Source: an uncultured Bacteroidales bacterium (lineage in GTDB: Bacteria; Bacteroidota; Bacteroidia; Bacteroidales; Muribaculaceae). Taken from it: a DNA stretch of 64,000 bases. The notes beneath the pieces are model-generated. The model searched no databases and was not told the DNA's origin. It was given only the letters and a program-made list of their open reading frames with translations. How positions within the stretch are numbered: position 1 is the first letter of the stretch; each line of letters starts with the position of its first letter. Shown piece after piece: positions 26,572 through 36,250 of the stretch. Where the stretch lies: contig URIC01000003.1 in NCBI GenBank assembly GCA_900547755.1, positions 1 to 64,000 on the forward strand, written 5' to 3'. A program made the position numbers and the translations under genes.

Positions 26572-29085
26572 TTATTTAGCGTAAGGAGAATCGGGCCACA
26601 ATGCGCTCCACCACTGCGGATTGTCCTTGAGCCATAGGTCGAACCATGCCATAATCGAGGAGTGCCAGAGGCGCCGTTTGGCGTAGTCGGATATGAAGTG
26701 GTTCTCGCCGTCTACCTCAATGAACTCTACGGGACGGTTCAGGATGCGCAGGGCCTTGAAAATCTGCTGGCTCTCGCCGGGGGGCACGTTGGTGTCCTTG
26801 GTGCCGTGCATCAGGAGCAGAGGAGTGTTGATTTTGTCGGCGTTGAATAGAGACCCTTGCTTGGTGAAGAGGTCGGGATTGTTCCAGGGGAATGAATCTG
26901 CGGCAGCCACACCGTTGTAGCTGTGACCCCACCAGCCTTCGCCCCAGTAAGAGGTGACATCCGAGATGCCCGCGTGGCTCACGGCGGCGGCGAATATCGG
27001 TGTGAGGGTCTGCAGGTACTGGGTCATGAAGCCTCCGTAGCTGGCGCCCAGACAGCCTATCTTGTCCTTGTCGATGAATGAGCGGGAGTCAACCAGGCTC
27101 TTGGTGGCCTCTATTATGTCATTGGCCGTGCGCTTGCCCCAGGCGTTGACGTGGCGTGCGGAGTACTCCTGGCCGTAGCCGGTAGTGCCGGAGGGGTTGA
27201 GGGTGTACACCACATAGCCGCGCGATGCGAACAGTTGCGGGGTGTAGGGGTTGCTGATGCCTTTTTGTGTGGGGGAGGTGCCTCCGTAGTAGTACACAAT
27301 CAGGGGGTATTTCTTATTCGGGTCGAACTCCGGGGGATAGGTGATGTATCCTTCGACGACAGTTCCGTCGGTGGGGTCGGTCCAGTTGTAAGGTTCGTAC
27401 TCGCTCATGTCTATCTCGGCCAGTCGGTCTGCCAATGGGTCATCCACCAGGGTGTCTTTTTTCTTGCGGGTGTCGTAGATGTAACCGCTGCCGGCATAGT
27501 CCGCGCCCTGACCCCAGTAAGCTATCTTGCTGCCGTCGCGGCTCATGCTGAAGCCACGCAGCGCGTCTATGGAGAGGGGAATCTCCTTGAACTGAAGGTT
27601 CGTGGGGTCAAGCACGAACATATTGTTCTCGAAGCCGTTCTCGCCGAGGATGTAGATTTTGCCGTCCTTGGCCCATTCGGCCTGCTGAACGGAGGGGTCG
27701 AAGTCCTTCGTCAGGGGACGCACCTTGCGGTCGGCAAGGTTCATCTCGAAGGCCTGCACATCAAAGTCGTTGACAATCTGGCCGGGCTTGATTCTGGCGC
27801 CTATGCCGTCGAACAGGGCTGCGGAACCGAGCGCCAGGAGTTTCTTCGCATCCGGACTATAGCTTACCGAGTTGATGAAACCTGTCTCCGGAATAATTGT
27901 GTCTACGGCGAGAGTGCGGGTATCCATTTCCAGAATCTCGGAGGAGAAGAAAGGTCGGTGGGTGGGTGTCTCGCGCTGTATGGCTATCAGGATTTTGTCC
28001 TGGGTGGGATGTATGTCCATAAGGCGGGCGGTACCTCCCCAGGTGAGAGGACGTATGTCTCCCGTGCGGGTGTCACACTCAAAGATGCGGGAGCCGTCGG
28101 TCTCGCCGGTTGCGCGGCTGCCGGGAGAGAGCTGGCGGCGCAAGGGGCCTTTCTGCTCCTTATGTCCGTCGGTGACCATATAGAAGAACTTGTCGCCGCG
28201 TGCGTTGAAATAAACTGTGCTTTCGGGCACGTCGCGAGCCACTGTCTTCTGCTCCATTGTTGCGGGGTCAAGGGTCACTATGTCATAGCCCCCGGTACTC
28301 TTGGCGGCGCCGTACAGGATTGCTCCGGCAGGCATCCATGTAAAAACAGGGGTGGAGGGAAGCTCTGTTTTGCGGCCTGTACGCAGGTCGCAGAGGGTGG
28401 TGTGGCGCAGGGTCTTGTCCGCGTCATACTGGTTGGCATAATTGACTACCAACCAGTTGCCGTCCGGGCTTACGGACTCGCGGGTTATTCTTTCGCCGAA
28501 AGCGGTGTCATCCAGATTGAAGTGACGTTTGGAGGTGGCGCTGGCCGTAAGGTTGACATCCTCGAAACCCTTGTCGGGAGTCCATTCCAGTTTTAGGGTT
28601 GGAGCGGCGGCATCCTCGCCCATAGAGAGGACGCGCACGCACACCTCATGGTCTGAATAGGGCTCCATCTGCAGTGAGGCGGTGACATCGCCGTCTGCCT
28701 TCTCGCTTGTGCCTTTCTTCTCGCCGTCCACATAGAGGGCGAAACGGGCCGGAGAGCTTACCTTAAGCGTACCTTTGGCGTAAGCGTCCGGGCGTAGGCG
28801 TGTCACAGCTGTCTGCAGCGAGGCCATGCCGGTGCCTTTGTCCAGTGCGAGGACTGTGTCGGATTTGGAGATTACCGCTTGCTTGGAGGCATGCAGCGGA
28901 GCCGGGGTGTCAAGCAGACGGGCGGCATCGTAGCGGGTGCCGGCCACTGTGGTGGAGTCCACCATCAGAGGGGTGGAGACTCCGGTTATGGGGTTGACGC
29001 GCCACACGGTAGGGAGTGTCCCCGCATTGAGCGACAGGGACAGCCCGGCGGCGGTCAGAAAAAACATCAATTTACTTTTCTTCAT
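26572..29085 (-). CDS. S9 family prolyl oligopeptidase-like peptidase, exported
   Basis: An 837-residue serine peptidase with a signal peptide (MKKSKLMFFLTAAGLSLSLNA), so probably periplasmic. A beta-propeller-like region fills roughly residues 190-560 and is followed by the alpha/beta-hydrolase domain. The catalytic triad reads Ser682 in GASYGGF, Asp764 in GTKDTNVPP and His796 in DGENHF. Similar Bacteroidales enzymes act as dipeptidyl or oligopeptidyl peptidases; the exact cleavage preference cannot be read from sequence. It lies between valS and fabD in a minus-strand run. Confidence 0.9.
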   Translation of the reverse strand: MKKSKLMFFLTAAGLSLSLNAGTLPTVWRVNPITGVSTPLMVDSTTVAGTRYDAARLLDTPAPLHASKQAVISKSDTVLALDKGTGMASLQTAVTRLRPDAYAKGTLKVSSPARFALYVDGEKKGTSEKADGDVTASLQMEPYSDHEVCVRVLSMGEDAAAPTLKLEWTPDKGFEDVNLTASATSKRHFNLDDTAFGERITRESVSPDGNWLVVNYANQYDADKTLRHTTLCDLRTGRKTELPSTPVFTWMPAGAILYGAAKSTGGYDIVTLDPATMEQKTVARDVPESTVYFNARGDKFFYMVTDGHKEQKGPLRRQLSPGSRATGETDGSRIFECDTRTGDIRPLTWGGTARLMDIHPTQDKILIAIQRETPTHRPFFSSEILEMDTRTLAVDTIIPETGFINSVSYSPDAKKLLALGSAALFDGIGARIKPGQIVNDFDVQAFEMNLADRKVRPLTKDFDPSVQQAEWAKDGKIYILGENGFENNMFVLDPTNLQFKEIPLSIDALRGFSMSRDGSKIAYWGQGADYAGSGYIYDTRKKKDTLVDDPLADRLAEIDMSEYEPYNWTDPTDGTVVEGYITYPPEFDPNKKYPLIVYYYGGTSPTQKGISNPYTPQLFASRGYVVYTLNPSGTTGYGQEYSARHVNAWGKRTANDIIEATKSLVDSRSFIDKDKIGCLGASYGGFMTQYLQTLTPIFAAAVSHAGISDVTSYWGEGWWGHSYNGVAAADSFPWNNPDLFTKQGSLFNADKINTPLLLMHGTKDTNVPPGESQQIFKALRILNRPVEFIEVDGENHFISDYAKRRLWHSSIMAWFDLWLKDNPQWWSALWPDSPYAK

Positions 29086-29111
29086 TGTTTTTCGTCATTA
29101 GATTATACGAA

Positions 29112-29140
29112 ACAGTCCCGTTGTCAGTGTCGGGAACTGT
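29112..29140 (-). terminator. Hairpin after valS
   Basis: ACAGTCCCG (29112-29120) pairs with CGGGAACTGT (29131-29140) with one bulge. On the minus strand it is followed by TTTCG. It lies between valS and the S9 peptidase gene, so it may terminate or attenuate. Confidence 0.45.
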
Positions 29141-29153
29141 CTCTAAGGCGTAT

Positions 29154-31838
29154 TTATTTTTGGAGAGCCTCAATCGAAGCCTTTATGGCTGCAATCTTCT
29201 CTGTGGCATCTGTCTGTTTCTTCTTCTCCAGGGCCACCACAGCCTCGGGCGCGTTGGCCACGAAGCGCTCATTGCTCAGCTTCTTCTCCACGCCGACTAA
29301 GAAGCCTTCGTAGCGTTTCAGCTCGGCGTTGAGTTTCTTCAGCTCCTCCTCTACGTCCACAGCGCCCTTGAGAGGTACGGAATATTCGGTAGCGCCGACA
29401 ATAAACGAGGCGGCGGAGGGGTCTTTCTCCTCGACGGTGCGGATGCCGGACAGGCCGGCAATCTTCATGAGCGTGTCGTCCAGGTCTTCGGGCCAGGCGC
29501 CATGTATGAGAAGTTCCAGAGGCTCACGGCCCGGAATCTGTTTGCTCTTGCGAATGGTACGTACGCCGGCGATTATCTCCTTCAGTGTGTCCATGTCGGC
29601 AATCAGCCGGCGGTCATATCCCTTGGCTACGGGCAGGCGGGCATACATGATGCTCTCGCCCTCTTCGCGAGGCTGCAGATGCTGCCACAGCTCTTCGGTG
29701 ATAAAGGGCATGAAGGGATGGAGAAGGCGCAGCAGGGTGTCGAAATATCCGAGAGTCTTTTCGTAGGTCAGCGCATCTATGGGAGTGCCGTAGGCGGGCT
29801 TCACCATCTCCAGGTACCAGGCGGAGAACTCGTCCCAGAAGAGGCGGTAAATGGCCATGAGGGCTTCGGAGATGCGGAACTTCTCCATTTGGTCGGCCAC
29901 TGTCTCAAGGGTGCGGTCCAGCACAGCCTCGAACCATCGGCATGCCTGTGCGGCATAGTCAGGCTGTTCCCCTTCGTCGCTCACCTGCCAGCCCTTTACC
30001 AGGCGGAAAGCGTTCCATATCTTATTGTTGAAGTTACGGCCCTGTTCGCACAGCGAGTCGTCGTAGAGGATATCGTTACCGGCGGGTGCTGCCAGCATCA
30101 GGCCCATACGCACGCCGTCGGCGCCGTACTTCTCCATCAGTTCTATGGGGTCGGGACTGTTGCCCAGCATCTTGCTCATCTTACGGCCTAACTTGTCGCG
30201 GACTATACCTGTGAAGTAGACGTTGCCGAAGGGCTTGTCTCCGGCGTACTCGTAACCGGCCATAATCATTCGGGCCACCCAGAAGAAGATGATGTCCGGG
30301 GCGGTGACCAACGTGGCGGTGGGGTAGTAGTACTTCATCTCGGCGTTGTCCGGCTCCAGGATTCCGTTGAACAGGGTTATGGGCCATAGCCAGGAGGAGA
30401 ACCAGGTGTCCAGGGCATCCTCGTCCTGACGCAAGTCTGCCGCTGACAGAGACATATTGCCTGTGAGCTTGCGGGCTTTCTCCAGAGCCTCCTCCGCCGT
30501 TTCGGCAACTACCACCGGCGCGTCTTCTCCCTCGCCTATGAAATAGGCCGGGATGCGGTGGCCCCACCACAGCTGGCGGCTGATGCACCAGTCCTGGATG
30601 TTCTCAAGCCAGTTGCAGTAAGTGGCGCGGTACTTCTCGGGCACAAACTTTATATGTTCATCCGTCACCGGCGGAAGGGCGATGTCGGCGAAATGCTTCA
30701 TCTTTATGAACCACTGCATGGAGAGGCGTGGCTCTATGGGCACGTGTGTGCGCTCGGAGCAGCCCACATTGTTTACATAGTCCTCCACTTTCTCCATCAG
30801 CGAGGCTTCGGCAAGGTCCTTGGCTATCTGTTCTCGGACTGCGAAACGGTCCATGCCCACATACATGCCGGCTGCCTCGGCCACCGTGCCGTCGTCGTTG
30901 AAGATGTCTATTGTCTCCAGGTCATGTTTCTTGCCCAGCATATAGTCGTTTGTGTCGTGGGCCGGAGTCACCTTCAGGCAACCTGTACCGAAGTCAATCT
31001 CCACATACCGGTCCTCTATCACGGGCACGGTGCGGCCTACCAGAGGCACTGTCACGTGCTTCCCTTTGAGCCAGGCGTTTTTCGGGTCCTTGGGGTTTAT
31101 GCACATGGCCGTGTCGCCCATTATCGTCTCCGGACGTGTGGTGGCCACTACTGCGTAATGGCGTCCCTGCGCGTCAGTATGTACCACGCTTCCCTCGGGC
31201 ACCGCGCCGAGGTCCTGTTCCTGCACGTAGTAGCGCAGGTAATATAATTTGCTGTTCTCCTCTTTGAAATAAACCTCGTCATTGCTCAGGGCCGTGCGGT
31301 TCTGAGGGTCCCAGTTCACCATTCGCAGACCACGATATATGAGCCCCTTGTCATAGAGGTCGCAGAATACCTTGGTCACGCTGCGGCTGCGAGTCTCGTC
31401 CATAGTGAAGGCGGTGCGCTCCCAGTCGCAGGAAGCACCCAGACGACGCAGCTGCTTCAGTATTATGCCGCCGTACTTGTCGGTCCATTCCCAGGCATGC
31501 TCCAGGAACTTCTCGCGTCCTATGTCGCGCTTCTGTATTCCCTCGGCGGCGAGTTTGGCCACCACCTTGGTCTCTGTGGATATGGAGGCATGGTCAGTGC
31601 CCGGCACCCAGACGGCGTTCTTGCCCTCCATGCGGGCGCGGCGCACCAGTATGTCCTGAATGGTATTGTTAAGCATGTGGCCCATGTGAAGCACTCCGGT
31701 CACATTAGGTGGAGGAATCACTATGGTAAACGCTTCGCGCTCGTCCGGCTCCGAGTGGAACAGACGGTGCTTAATCCAGTATTCATACCATTTGCCCTCT
31801 ACCTGCGAGGGGTCGTATTTGGTGGCTAACTCTTTCAT
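29154..31838 (-). CDS. valS: Valine--tRNA ligase
   Basis: Class I aminoacyl-tRNA synthetase for valine. 894 residues. HIGH-equivalent in [17 protein letters not shown] near 48-64, KMSKS-equivalent [14 protein letters not shown] near residue 555, editing domain with [12 protein letters not shown], and a C-terminal coiled-coil arm ([21 protein letters not shown] to the end) typical of ValRS. It lies 44 bases after manA. Confidence 0.97.
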   Translation of the reverse strand: MKELATKYDPSQVEGKWYEYWIKHRLFHSEPDEREAFTIVIPPPNVTGVLHMGHMLNNTIQDILVRRARMEGKNAVWVPGTDHASISTETKVVAKLAAEGIQKRDIGREKFLEHAWEWTDKYGGIILKQLRRLGASCDWERTAFTMDETRSRSVTKVFCDLYDKGLIYRGLRMVNWDPQNRTALSNDEVYFKEENSKLYYLRYYVQEQDLGAVPEGSVVHTDAQGRHYAVVATTRPETIMGDTAMCINPKDPKNAWLKGKHVTVPLVGRTVPVIEDRYVEIDFGTGCLKVTPAHDTNDYMLGKKHDLETIDIFNDDGTVAEAAGMYVGMDRFAVREQIAKDLAEASLMEKVEDYVNNVGCSERTHVPIEPRLSMQWFIKMKHFADIALPPVTDEHIKFVPEKYRATYCNWLENIQDWCISRQLWWGHRIPAYFIGEGEDAPVVVAETAEEALEKARKLTGNMSLSAADLRQDEDALDTWFSSWLWPITLFNGILEPDNAEMKYYYPTATLVTAPDIIFFWVARMIMAGYEYAGDKPFGNVYFTGIVRDKLGRKMSKMLGNSPDPIELMEKYGADGVRMGLMLAAPAGNDILYDDSLCEQGRNFNNKIWNAFRLVKGWQVSDEGEQPDYAAQACRWFEAVLDRTLETVADQMEKFRISEALMAIYRLFWDEFSAWYLEMVKPAYGTPIDALTYEKTLGYFDTLLRLLHPFMPFITEELWQHLQPREEGESIMYARLPVAKGYDRRLIADMDTLKEIIAGVRTIRKSKQIPGREPLELLIHGAWPEDLDDTLMKIAGLSGIRTVEEKDPSAASFIVGATEYSVPLKGAVDVEEELKKLNAELKRYEGFLVGVEKKLSNERFVANAPEAVVALEKKKQTDATEKIAAIKASIEALQK

Positions 31839-31882
31839 AATATGGTGATTGACTTTGTGTTCGTGTATTGGACATCCTAATC

Positions 31883-32857
31883 CTATATGTATGTCTCTAT
31901 GACTATGGCCTCGCCGTCTGTCGGTTTCAGCGTCACATCCCGCTCGTCGGCGCCCACAAGCAGCAATGTGCCGGGACCGGCCTTCTCGGTGCCGCAGGAG
32001 TCCGAAATCTCAATATGGCCGGACACCACTACCAACACCTTGAAGGACTCCACATCCCGGTAATCGCGGTGTAGACGGTAGGAGATGTGCATACGGTTGA
32101 CGGTGAAGCGATTGGTGGCGAGAAGGCCGGAGTTGATATTCATCTCGTCCGGGTAGAGTACCTGCGAGCCTTCGCCACATCGGCTAAGGTCCAGCGATTC
32201 AAGGGCCTGGGCAGTGTGCAGCTCGCGCGGACGCCCCTGGCTGTCCACACGGTTATAGTCATAGATGCGGAAGGTGGTGTCGCTCGGCTGCTGTATCTCC
32301 AGCACCAGGCATCCTTCGCCAAGTGAGTGGACCGTGCCTCCCGGTATGTAATAGACCTCGCCGCGTGTCACAGGCGTAAAGTGCAGATAATCAGTGATGC
32401 GGCCGCTGCTGACGATTGACTTGAACTGGTCGCGTGTAAGCGGGGTGTTGAAGCCGGCGCACAGGCGTGCCTTGGGTGTGGCCTCAAGCATATACCACAG
32501 CTCATTCTTGCCGTTGGGCAGGCCGAAAGCGGGTGCCGCCTTGTCGTCGGGGTGTACCTGCACCGATAGGTCTGAACTGGCATCCAAGAACTTGACAAGC
32601 AGCGGAAACTCCAGTCCCGTGCGTTCCAGGTTTTTGCGCCCTAACAGCGCCACACCGTAGCGTTCTATGAGTCCGGTCAGCGACAGACCCTTGTCCGGAC
32701 CTGCCGCCACCACACTCTCGTGGCCCGGCATGCCGCTCAGCTCGTAGGTCTCGCCGATATGCGCGTCTGCGGCGGAAGACTCAGCTTCCCCCTTGAAGGC
32801 GGCTATCCTTGAGCCACCCCAGATGGTCGGTTTCAATATGGGCTTAAATCTCCACAT
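31883..32857 (-). CDS. manA: Mannose-6-phosphate isomerase, class I
   Basis: Zinc-dependent type I phosphomannose isomerase, converting fructose-6-P and mannose-6-P; supplies GDP-mannose and GDP-fucose pathways for glycans. From ATG 32857 ([18 protein letters not shown]) it has 324 residues. QVHPDDK and [20 protein letters not shown] are the metal/substrate signatures. The 25 extra upstream codons overlap the promoter and are not part of the family, so the start is set at 32857. It heads the run manA, valS, S9 peptidase, fabD, asd. Confidence 0.93.
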   Translation of the reverse strand: MWRFKPILKPTIWGGSRIAAFKGEAESSAADAHIGETYELSGMPGHESVVAAGPDKGLSLTGLIERYGVALLGRKNLERTGLEFPLLVKFLDASSDLSVQVHPDDKAAPAFGLPNGKNELWYMLEATPKARLCAGFNTPLTRDQFKSIVSSGRITDYLHFTPVTRGEVYYIPGGTVHSLGEGCLVLEIQQPSDTTFRIYDYNRVDSQGRPRELHTAQALESLDLSRCGEGSQVLYPDEMNINSGLLATNRFTVNRMHISYRLHRDYRDVESFKVLVVVSGHIEISDSCGTEKAGPGTLLLVGADERDVTLKPTDGEAIVIETYI

Positions 32858-32874
32858 ATAGGGCAAATTATGTG

Positions 32875-32882
32875 CAAAGATA
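32875..32882 (-). promoter_or_regulatory. -7 box of manA
   Basis: TATCTTTG on the minus strand, ending 18 bases before the manA ATG. No convincing TTTG box is found 19-21 bases upstream. Confidence 0.45.
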
Positions 32883-33089
32883 CAAAAAAATCTTATATCT
32901 GACGTATTTACATTTCCTCTGACATTCCGCATGCTGTTCCCGTACTATCTCTGTCTGTATTGAATCGGCTGATAATAAATGCGTTAAGCGGATTTATTAG
33001 TCTTTTTACACTTAACCTGTCAGTCAGGGAAAACAAAAATCCTCCGGCTTTTGTTAAAACAGTCAGAAACCAAATCGAATTTAAGAACT

Positions 33090-33326
33090 ATGAACGACAG
33101 ACTCTCATACGAAGAAAAAAAGGGACTTCCGGACTCCATATTCGGCCTGCCTGAACGACGGGAATATCCCATGCCCGACGCTGCGCACGTAAGGGCTGCC
33201 GAGGCATATTTCCGTTATTGTCCCGAAGCCCTGAAACCCCGTCTGGCCCGTGCCATACTGGCCCGAGCCGCCGAATATGACGTGGATGTGGAAAGCCCCA
33301 CAGTGCGTCGATACGCCGCAGAGTAG
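33090..33326 (+). CDS. Small DUF6582-like hypothetical protein
   Basis: A 78-residue protein from ATG 33090 (MNDRLSYEEKKGLPDSIFGL). The pattern LPDSIFGLPERREYPMPDAAHVRAA is like the small DUF6582-type proteins known from phages and mobile elements, where LPxSxFxxPxxRxYPxxDxAHxRxA recurs. No signal peptide or membrane segment. It stands alone between manA (divergent) and tRNA-Leu. Function unknown. Confidence 0.7.
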   Translation: MNDRLSYEEKKGLPDSIFGLPERREYPMPDAAHVRAAEAYFRYCPEALKPRLARAILARAAEYDVDVESPTVRRYAAE

Positions 33327-33368
33327 AGAAAAATCCCCTTCAGCTTTCACACGCACACGTCGCGCCCG

Positions 33369-33400
33369 TTTGGTCAGACCAAAAAAAAGCAGTAATTTTG
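33369..33400 (+). promoter_or_regulatory. Promoter of tRNA-Leu
   Basis: TTTG (33369-33372), 20 bases, TAATTTTG (33393-33400): exact Bacteroidetes pattern, ending 13 bases before the tRNA. Confidence 0.8.
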
Positions 33401-33413
33401 CAGGACCTGATTG

Positions 33414-33494
33414 GCGCACGTGGCGTAATGGTAGCCGCGCCAGACTTAGGATCTGGTGTCTGACGACGTGGGGGTTCGAGTCCCCCCGTGCGCA
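33414..33494 (+). tRNA. tRNA-Leu (anticodon UAG)
   Basis: Acceptor arms GCGCACG (33414-33420) and CGTGCGC (33487-33493) pair fully, with discriminator A. The anticodon stem CCAGA/TCTGG encloses loop CTTAGGA, giving TAG. The T arm is GGGGG-TTCGAGT-CCCCC and the long variable arm fits class II. CCA is not encoded. An ideal promoter precedes it. Confidence 0.95.
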
Positions 33495-33558
33495 CGATAA
33501 TGCCGAAGAGTCATTTCCGTATGGATTTCGCTCTTTGGCTTTTTTGTGTCCAAAAGGA

Positions 33559-33591
33559 GAGGGCGTTCCGAAATAAATCCGGAGCGCCCTC
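33559..33591 (-). terminator. Terminator after glycogen phosphorylase gene
   Basis: GAGGGCGTTCCG (33559-33570) and CGGAGCGCCCTC (33580-33591) form a 12-bp stem with one G-U pair. On the minus strand the hairpin is followed by TCCTTTTGG. Confidence 0.65.
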
Positions 33592-33611
33592 GCTGTATGG
33601 TTGTCTTTACA

Positions 33612-36176
33612 TTAGAACCAACGGGTGTATGCGAAGTCTTGACGGTGAGGCAGCATCTTGTTGTCGGGGAACATACGGAAGCTGAAAGCGAACTCGCCGG
33701 CTTCCTGGAGCTTGTATCTGAGTTCGTATGTAAGTACAGAGCCTTCCTGGTTAATCACCTTAAGTTGCTTGGAGTCGAAGAAGCGGCGCTCTCCGTTTTC
33801 CTGCTTGTAGATTACCAGGTCCACGCCTATGCTGTTGCCAAGCCCCTTGGTGTCCAGAGTGCAACGTGCCGTCAGCTCGCTTCCGGAACGGGGCATCACA
33901 CCGAGGTCGCCGTCGTTGAGGCTGGCGGAAAGTACCTGAATCTGGTCCCACTTGGAGGCTACTTCCTCTTTCCAGGCTACAATCTCGCGGGCCTCCTTGA
34001 AGTTGGATGCTATGAGCTTGTGGGCGCGTTTGGACTCGGGAGCGTAGAAACGCTCGATGTAGTCGTCCAGCTGGCGTTTCATGGTGAAGTGCGGAGCTAT
34101 GTCGCCGATGGACCCCTTGATGTACTGAATCCACTCGGGGCTGTACCCCTTGGAGTTCTTGGCGAAGTAAAGAGGGACTATCTCGTTCTCCAGCATGGAA
34201 TAGATGGTGGCGGCATCCAGCTTGTCCTGCTGGGCCTGGTCGGTGAAGGTGCGCTTCTCGGTGAGGGCCCAGCCGGCCTTCTCGTTGAAGTGATAGCCCT
34301 CATACCACCAGCCGTCAAGTACAGAGAAGTTAAGCACGCCGTTCATCTCGGCCTTCTCGCCGGATGTGCCGGAGGCCTCCAGCGGACGGGTGGGGGTGTT
34401 CAGCCAGATGTCCACGCCGCTTACCAGGCGTTTGGCCACAATCATATTGTAGTCCTCCAGGAAGATAATCTTGCCCAGGAACTGAGGCATGTGGCTTATC
34501 TCTATGATGCGCTTTATAAGTCCCTGGCCGGCGCCGTCGGCTGGATGCGCCTTGCCTGAGAACACGAACTGCACGGGGAACTGCTCGTTATTTACTATTT
34601 TGGACAGACGGTCCAGGTCGGTGAAGAGCAGGTGGGCTCGCTTATATGTGGCGAAACGGCGGGCAAAGCCTATGATGAGGGCATTCGGATTAATCTTGTC
34701 TACGATTCTCATCACCGCGCCCGGGTCTCCCTGGTTGGCGAGCCATTTGGCCTTGAAGTCCTTCTTTACGAAGTTGATGAACTTGTTCTTCAGCTGCATC
34801 CGCATATTCCAGATTTCCTCGTCGCTGACCTTGAAAATCCCCTTCCAGGCTTCGGGGTCGCTCTGGTTGGCGAATACCTGTTCTCCCAGATTGTCTCTGT
34901 AGAAAGCCTTCCATTCGGAAGCCGCCCATGTAGGCATATGCACGCCGTTGGTGACATAGCCCACGTGGCTCTCTTCGGATGCGTAGCCCTTCCACACGCC
35001 GGCAAACATACGTTTGCTCACTTCGCCGTGGAGCCAGCTCACGCCATTGGCCTCCTGGCAGGTGTTGAGCGCGAACACGCTCATGGAGAAGCGCTCGTTG
35101 GTGTCGGGGTTCTCGCGGCCCATATTCATGAGGTCGCTCCAGGAGATACCCAACTTTGCGGGATACTCGCCCAGGTATTTGCCGAAGAGGCTCTCCTCGA
35201 AATAGTCGTGTCCGGCGGGCACCGGAGTGTGGACGGTATAAAGGGACGAGGCGCGTACCACCTCCAAGGCCACATTGAACGGCAGATGGTCGTTCTGGAC
35301 ATAGTCCACCAGGCGCTGCAGGTTCAGGAGGGCGGCGTGTCCCTCGTTGGCGTGGTATATGTCTGTATGTATGCCCAGTTTGTTCAGCATATAGATACCG
35401 CCTATGCCGAGCAGATACTCCTGCTTGATGCGGTTTTCCCAGTCTCCTCCGTAGAGCTGATGGGTAATCTGCCGGTCAAACTCAGAGTTCATGTCGAAGT
35501 CGGTGTCAAGCAGATAGAGCTTCATGCGGCCCACATTCACGCGCCAGACGTGGCAATAAACAATGCGGCCGGGGTAGGGCACCTCCAGTATCATGGGCTG
35601 GCCGTCGTCCCCCATAACCTGCTCTATGGGCAACTGGGCGAAGTTCTGTGCCTCATAGTTGGCTATCTGCTGACCGTCCATGCTTAATGTCTGGGTGAAG
35701 TAGCCGAAACGGTAGAGGAAACCTACGGCTGTCATCTCCACGCGGGAGTCAGACGCCTGCTTTATATAGTCGCCTGCCAAGACACCCAGACCGCCGGAAT
35801 AAATCTTCAGGCAGTTGCACAATCCGTACTCCATGGAGAAGTAGCTCACCGAGGGTATGTCTTTGCGCATAGGCTCGGCCATATATTCCTTGAAGTGTGT
35901 GTAGACCTGCTGCACACGGTTCATATAATCTTTGTCGGCCAGGACCTCCTGAATACGCTCGAAACTGATGCGCTGCAGCATCATCACCGGGTTCTCCCCC
36001 GTGGAACGCCATATATCGGAATCCAGGTCTTTGAACAGACTCTTGCCATCGCTGTTCCAGACCCACCACAGGTTTTTGCTGAGTTCCTCCAGAGGTTTCA
36101 GCTCCTTAGGCAGCTCCACACGAACAGTCATGTCACGCCATGCAGGCGCGTTGGTCTCACTTACTTTAAGTTTCAT
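33612..36176 (-). CDS. glgP: Alpha-glucan family phosphorylase (glycogen phosphorylase)
   Basis: PLP-dependent phosphorolysis of alpha-1,4-glucans to glucose-1-phosphate. 854 residues. It is of the short alpha-glucan phosphorylase type: N-terminal LEELSKNLWWVWN, NEGHAALL in the middle, and the PLP/active-site region GTSGEKAEMNGVLNFSVLDGWW. The C-terminal 100 or so residues are an extra domain ending FAYTRWF. It lies 74 bases after glycogen synthase on the same strand, so the two probably form one storage-polysaccharide operon. Confidence 0.92.
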   Translation of the reverse strand: MKLKVSETNAPAWRDMTVRVELPKELKPLEELSKNLWWVWNSDGKSLFKDLDSDIWRSTGENPVMMLQRISFERIQEVLADKDYMNRVQQVYTHFKEYMAEPMRKDIPSVSYFSMEYGLCNCLKIYSGGLGVLAGDYIKQASDSRVEMTAVGFLYRFGYFTQTLSMDGQQIANYEAQNFAQLPIEQVMGDDGQPMILEVPYPGRIVYCHVWRVNVGRMKLYLLDTDFDMNSEFDRQITHQLYGGDWENRIKQEYLLGIGGIYMLNKLGIHTDIYHANEGHAALLNLQRLVDYVQNDHLPFNVALEVVRASSLYTVHTPVPAGHDYFEESLFGKYLGEYPAKLGISWSDLMNMGRENPDTNERFSMSVFALNTCQEANGVSWLHGEVSKRMFAGVWKGYASEESHVGYVTNGVHMPTWAASEWKAFYRDNLGEQVFANQSDPEAWKGIFKVSDEEIWNMRMQLKNKFINFVKKDFKAKWLANQGDPGAVMRIVDKINPNALIIGFARRFATYKRAHLLFTDLDRLSKIVNNEQFPVQFVFSGKAHPADGAGQGLIKRIIEISHMPQFLGKIIFLEDYNMIVAKRLVSGVDIWLNTPTRPLEASGTSGEKAEMNGVLNFSVLDGWWYEGYHFNEKAGWALTEKRTFTDQAQQDKLDAATIYSMLENEIVPLYFAKNSKGYSPEWIQYIKGSIGDIAPHFTMKRQLDDYIERFYAPESKRAHKLIASNFKEAREIVAWKEEVASKWDQIQVLSASLNDGDLGVMPRSGSELTARCTLDTKGLGNSIGVDLVIYKQENGERRFFDSKQLKVINQEGSVLTYELRYKLQEAGEFAFSFRMFPDNKMLPHRQDFAYTRWF

Positions 36177-36250
36177 CTATATAGTAATTAATTGTTTTCA
36201 AAAATTGATATGCAATAGAATAATAAGGAAGAGAAGAGACGTATGAAGGC

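Noticed and set aside
27151..28596. 481-codon open frame on the plus strand
   Set aside because: Antisense to the S9 peptidase gene, which has an intact catalytic triad and signal peptide.
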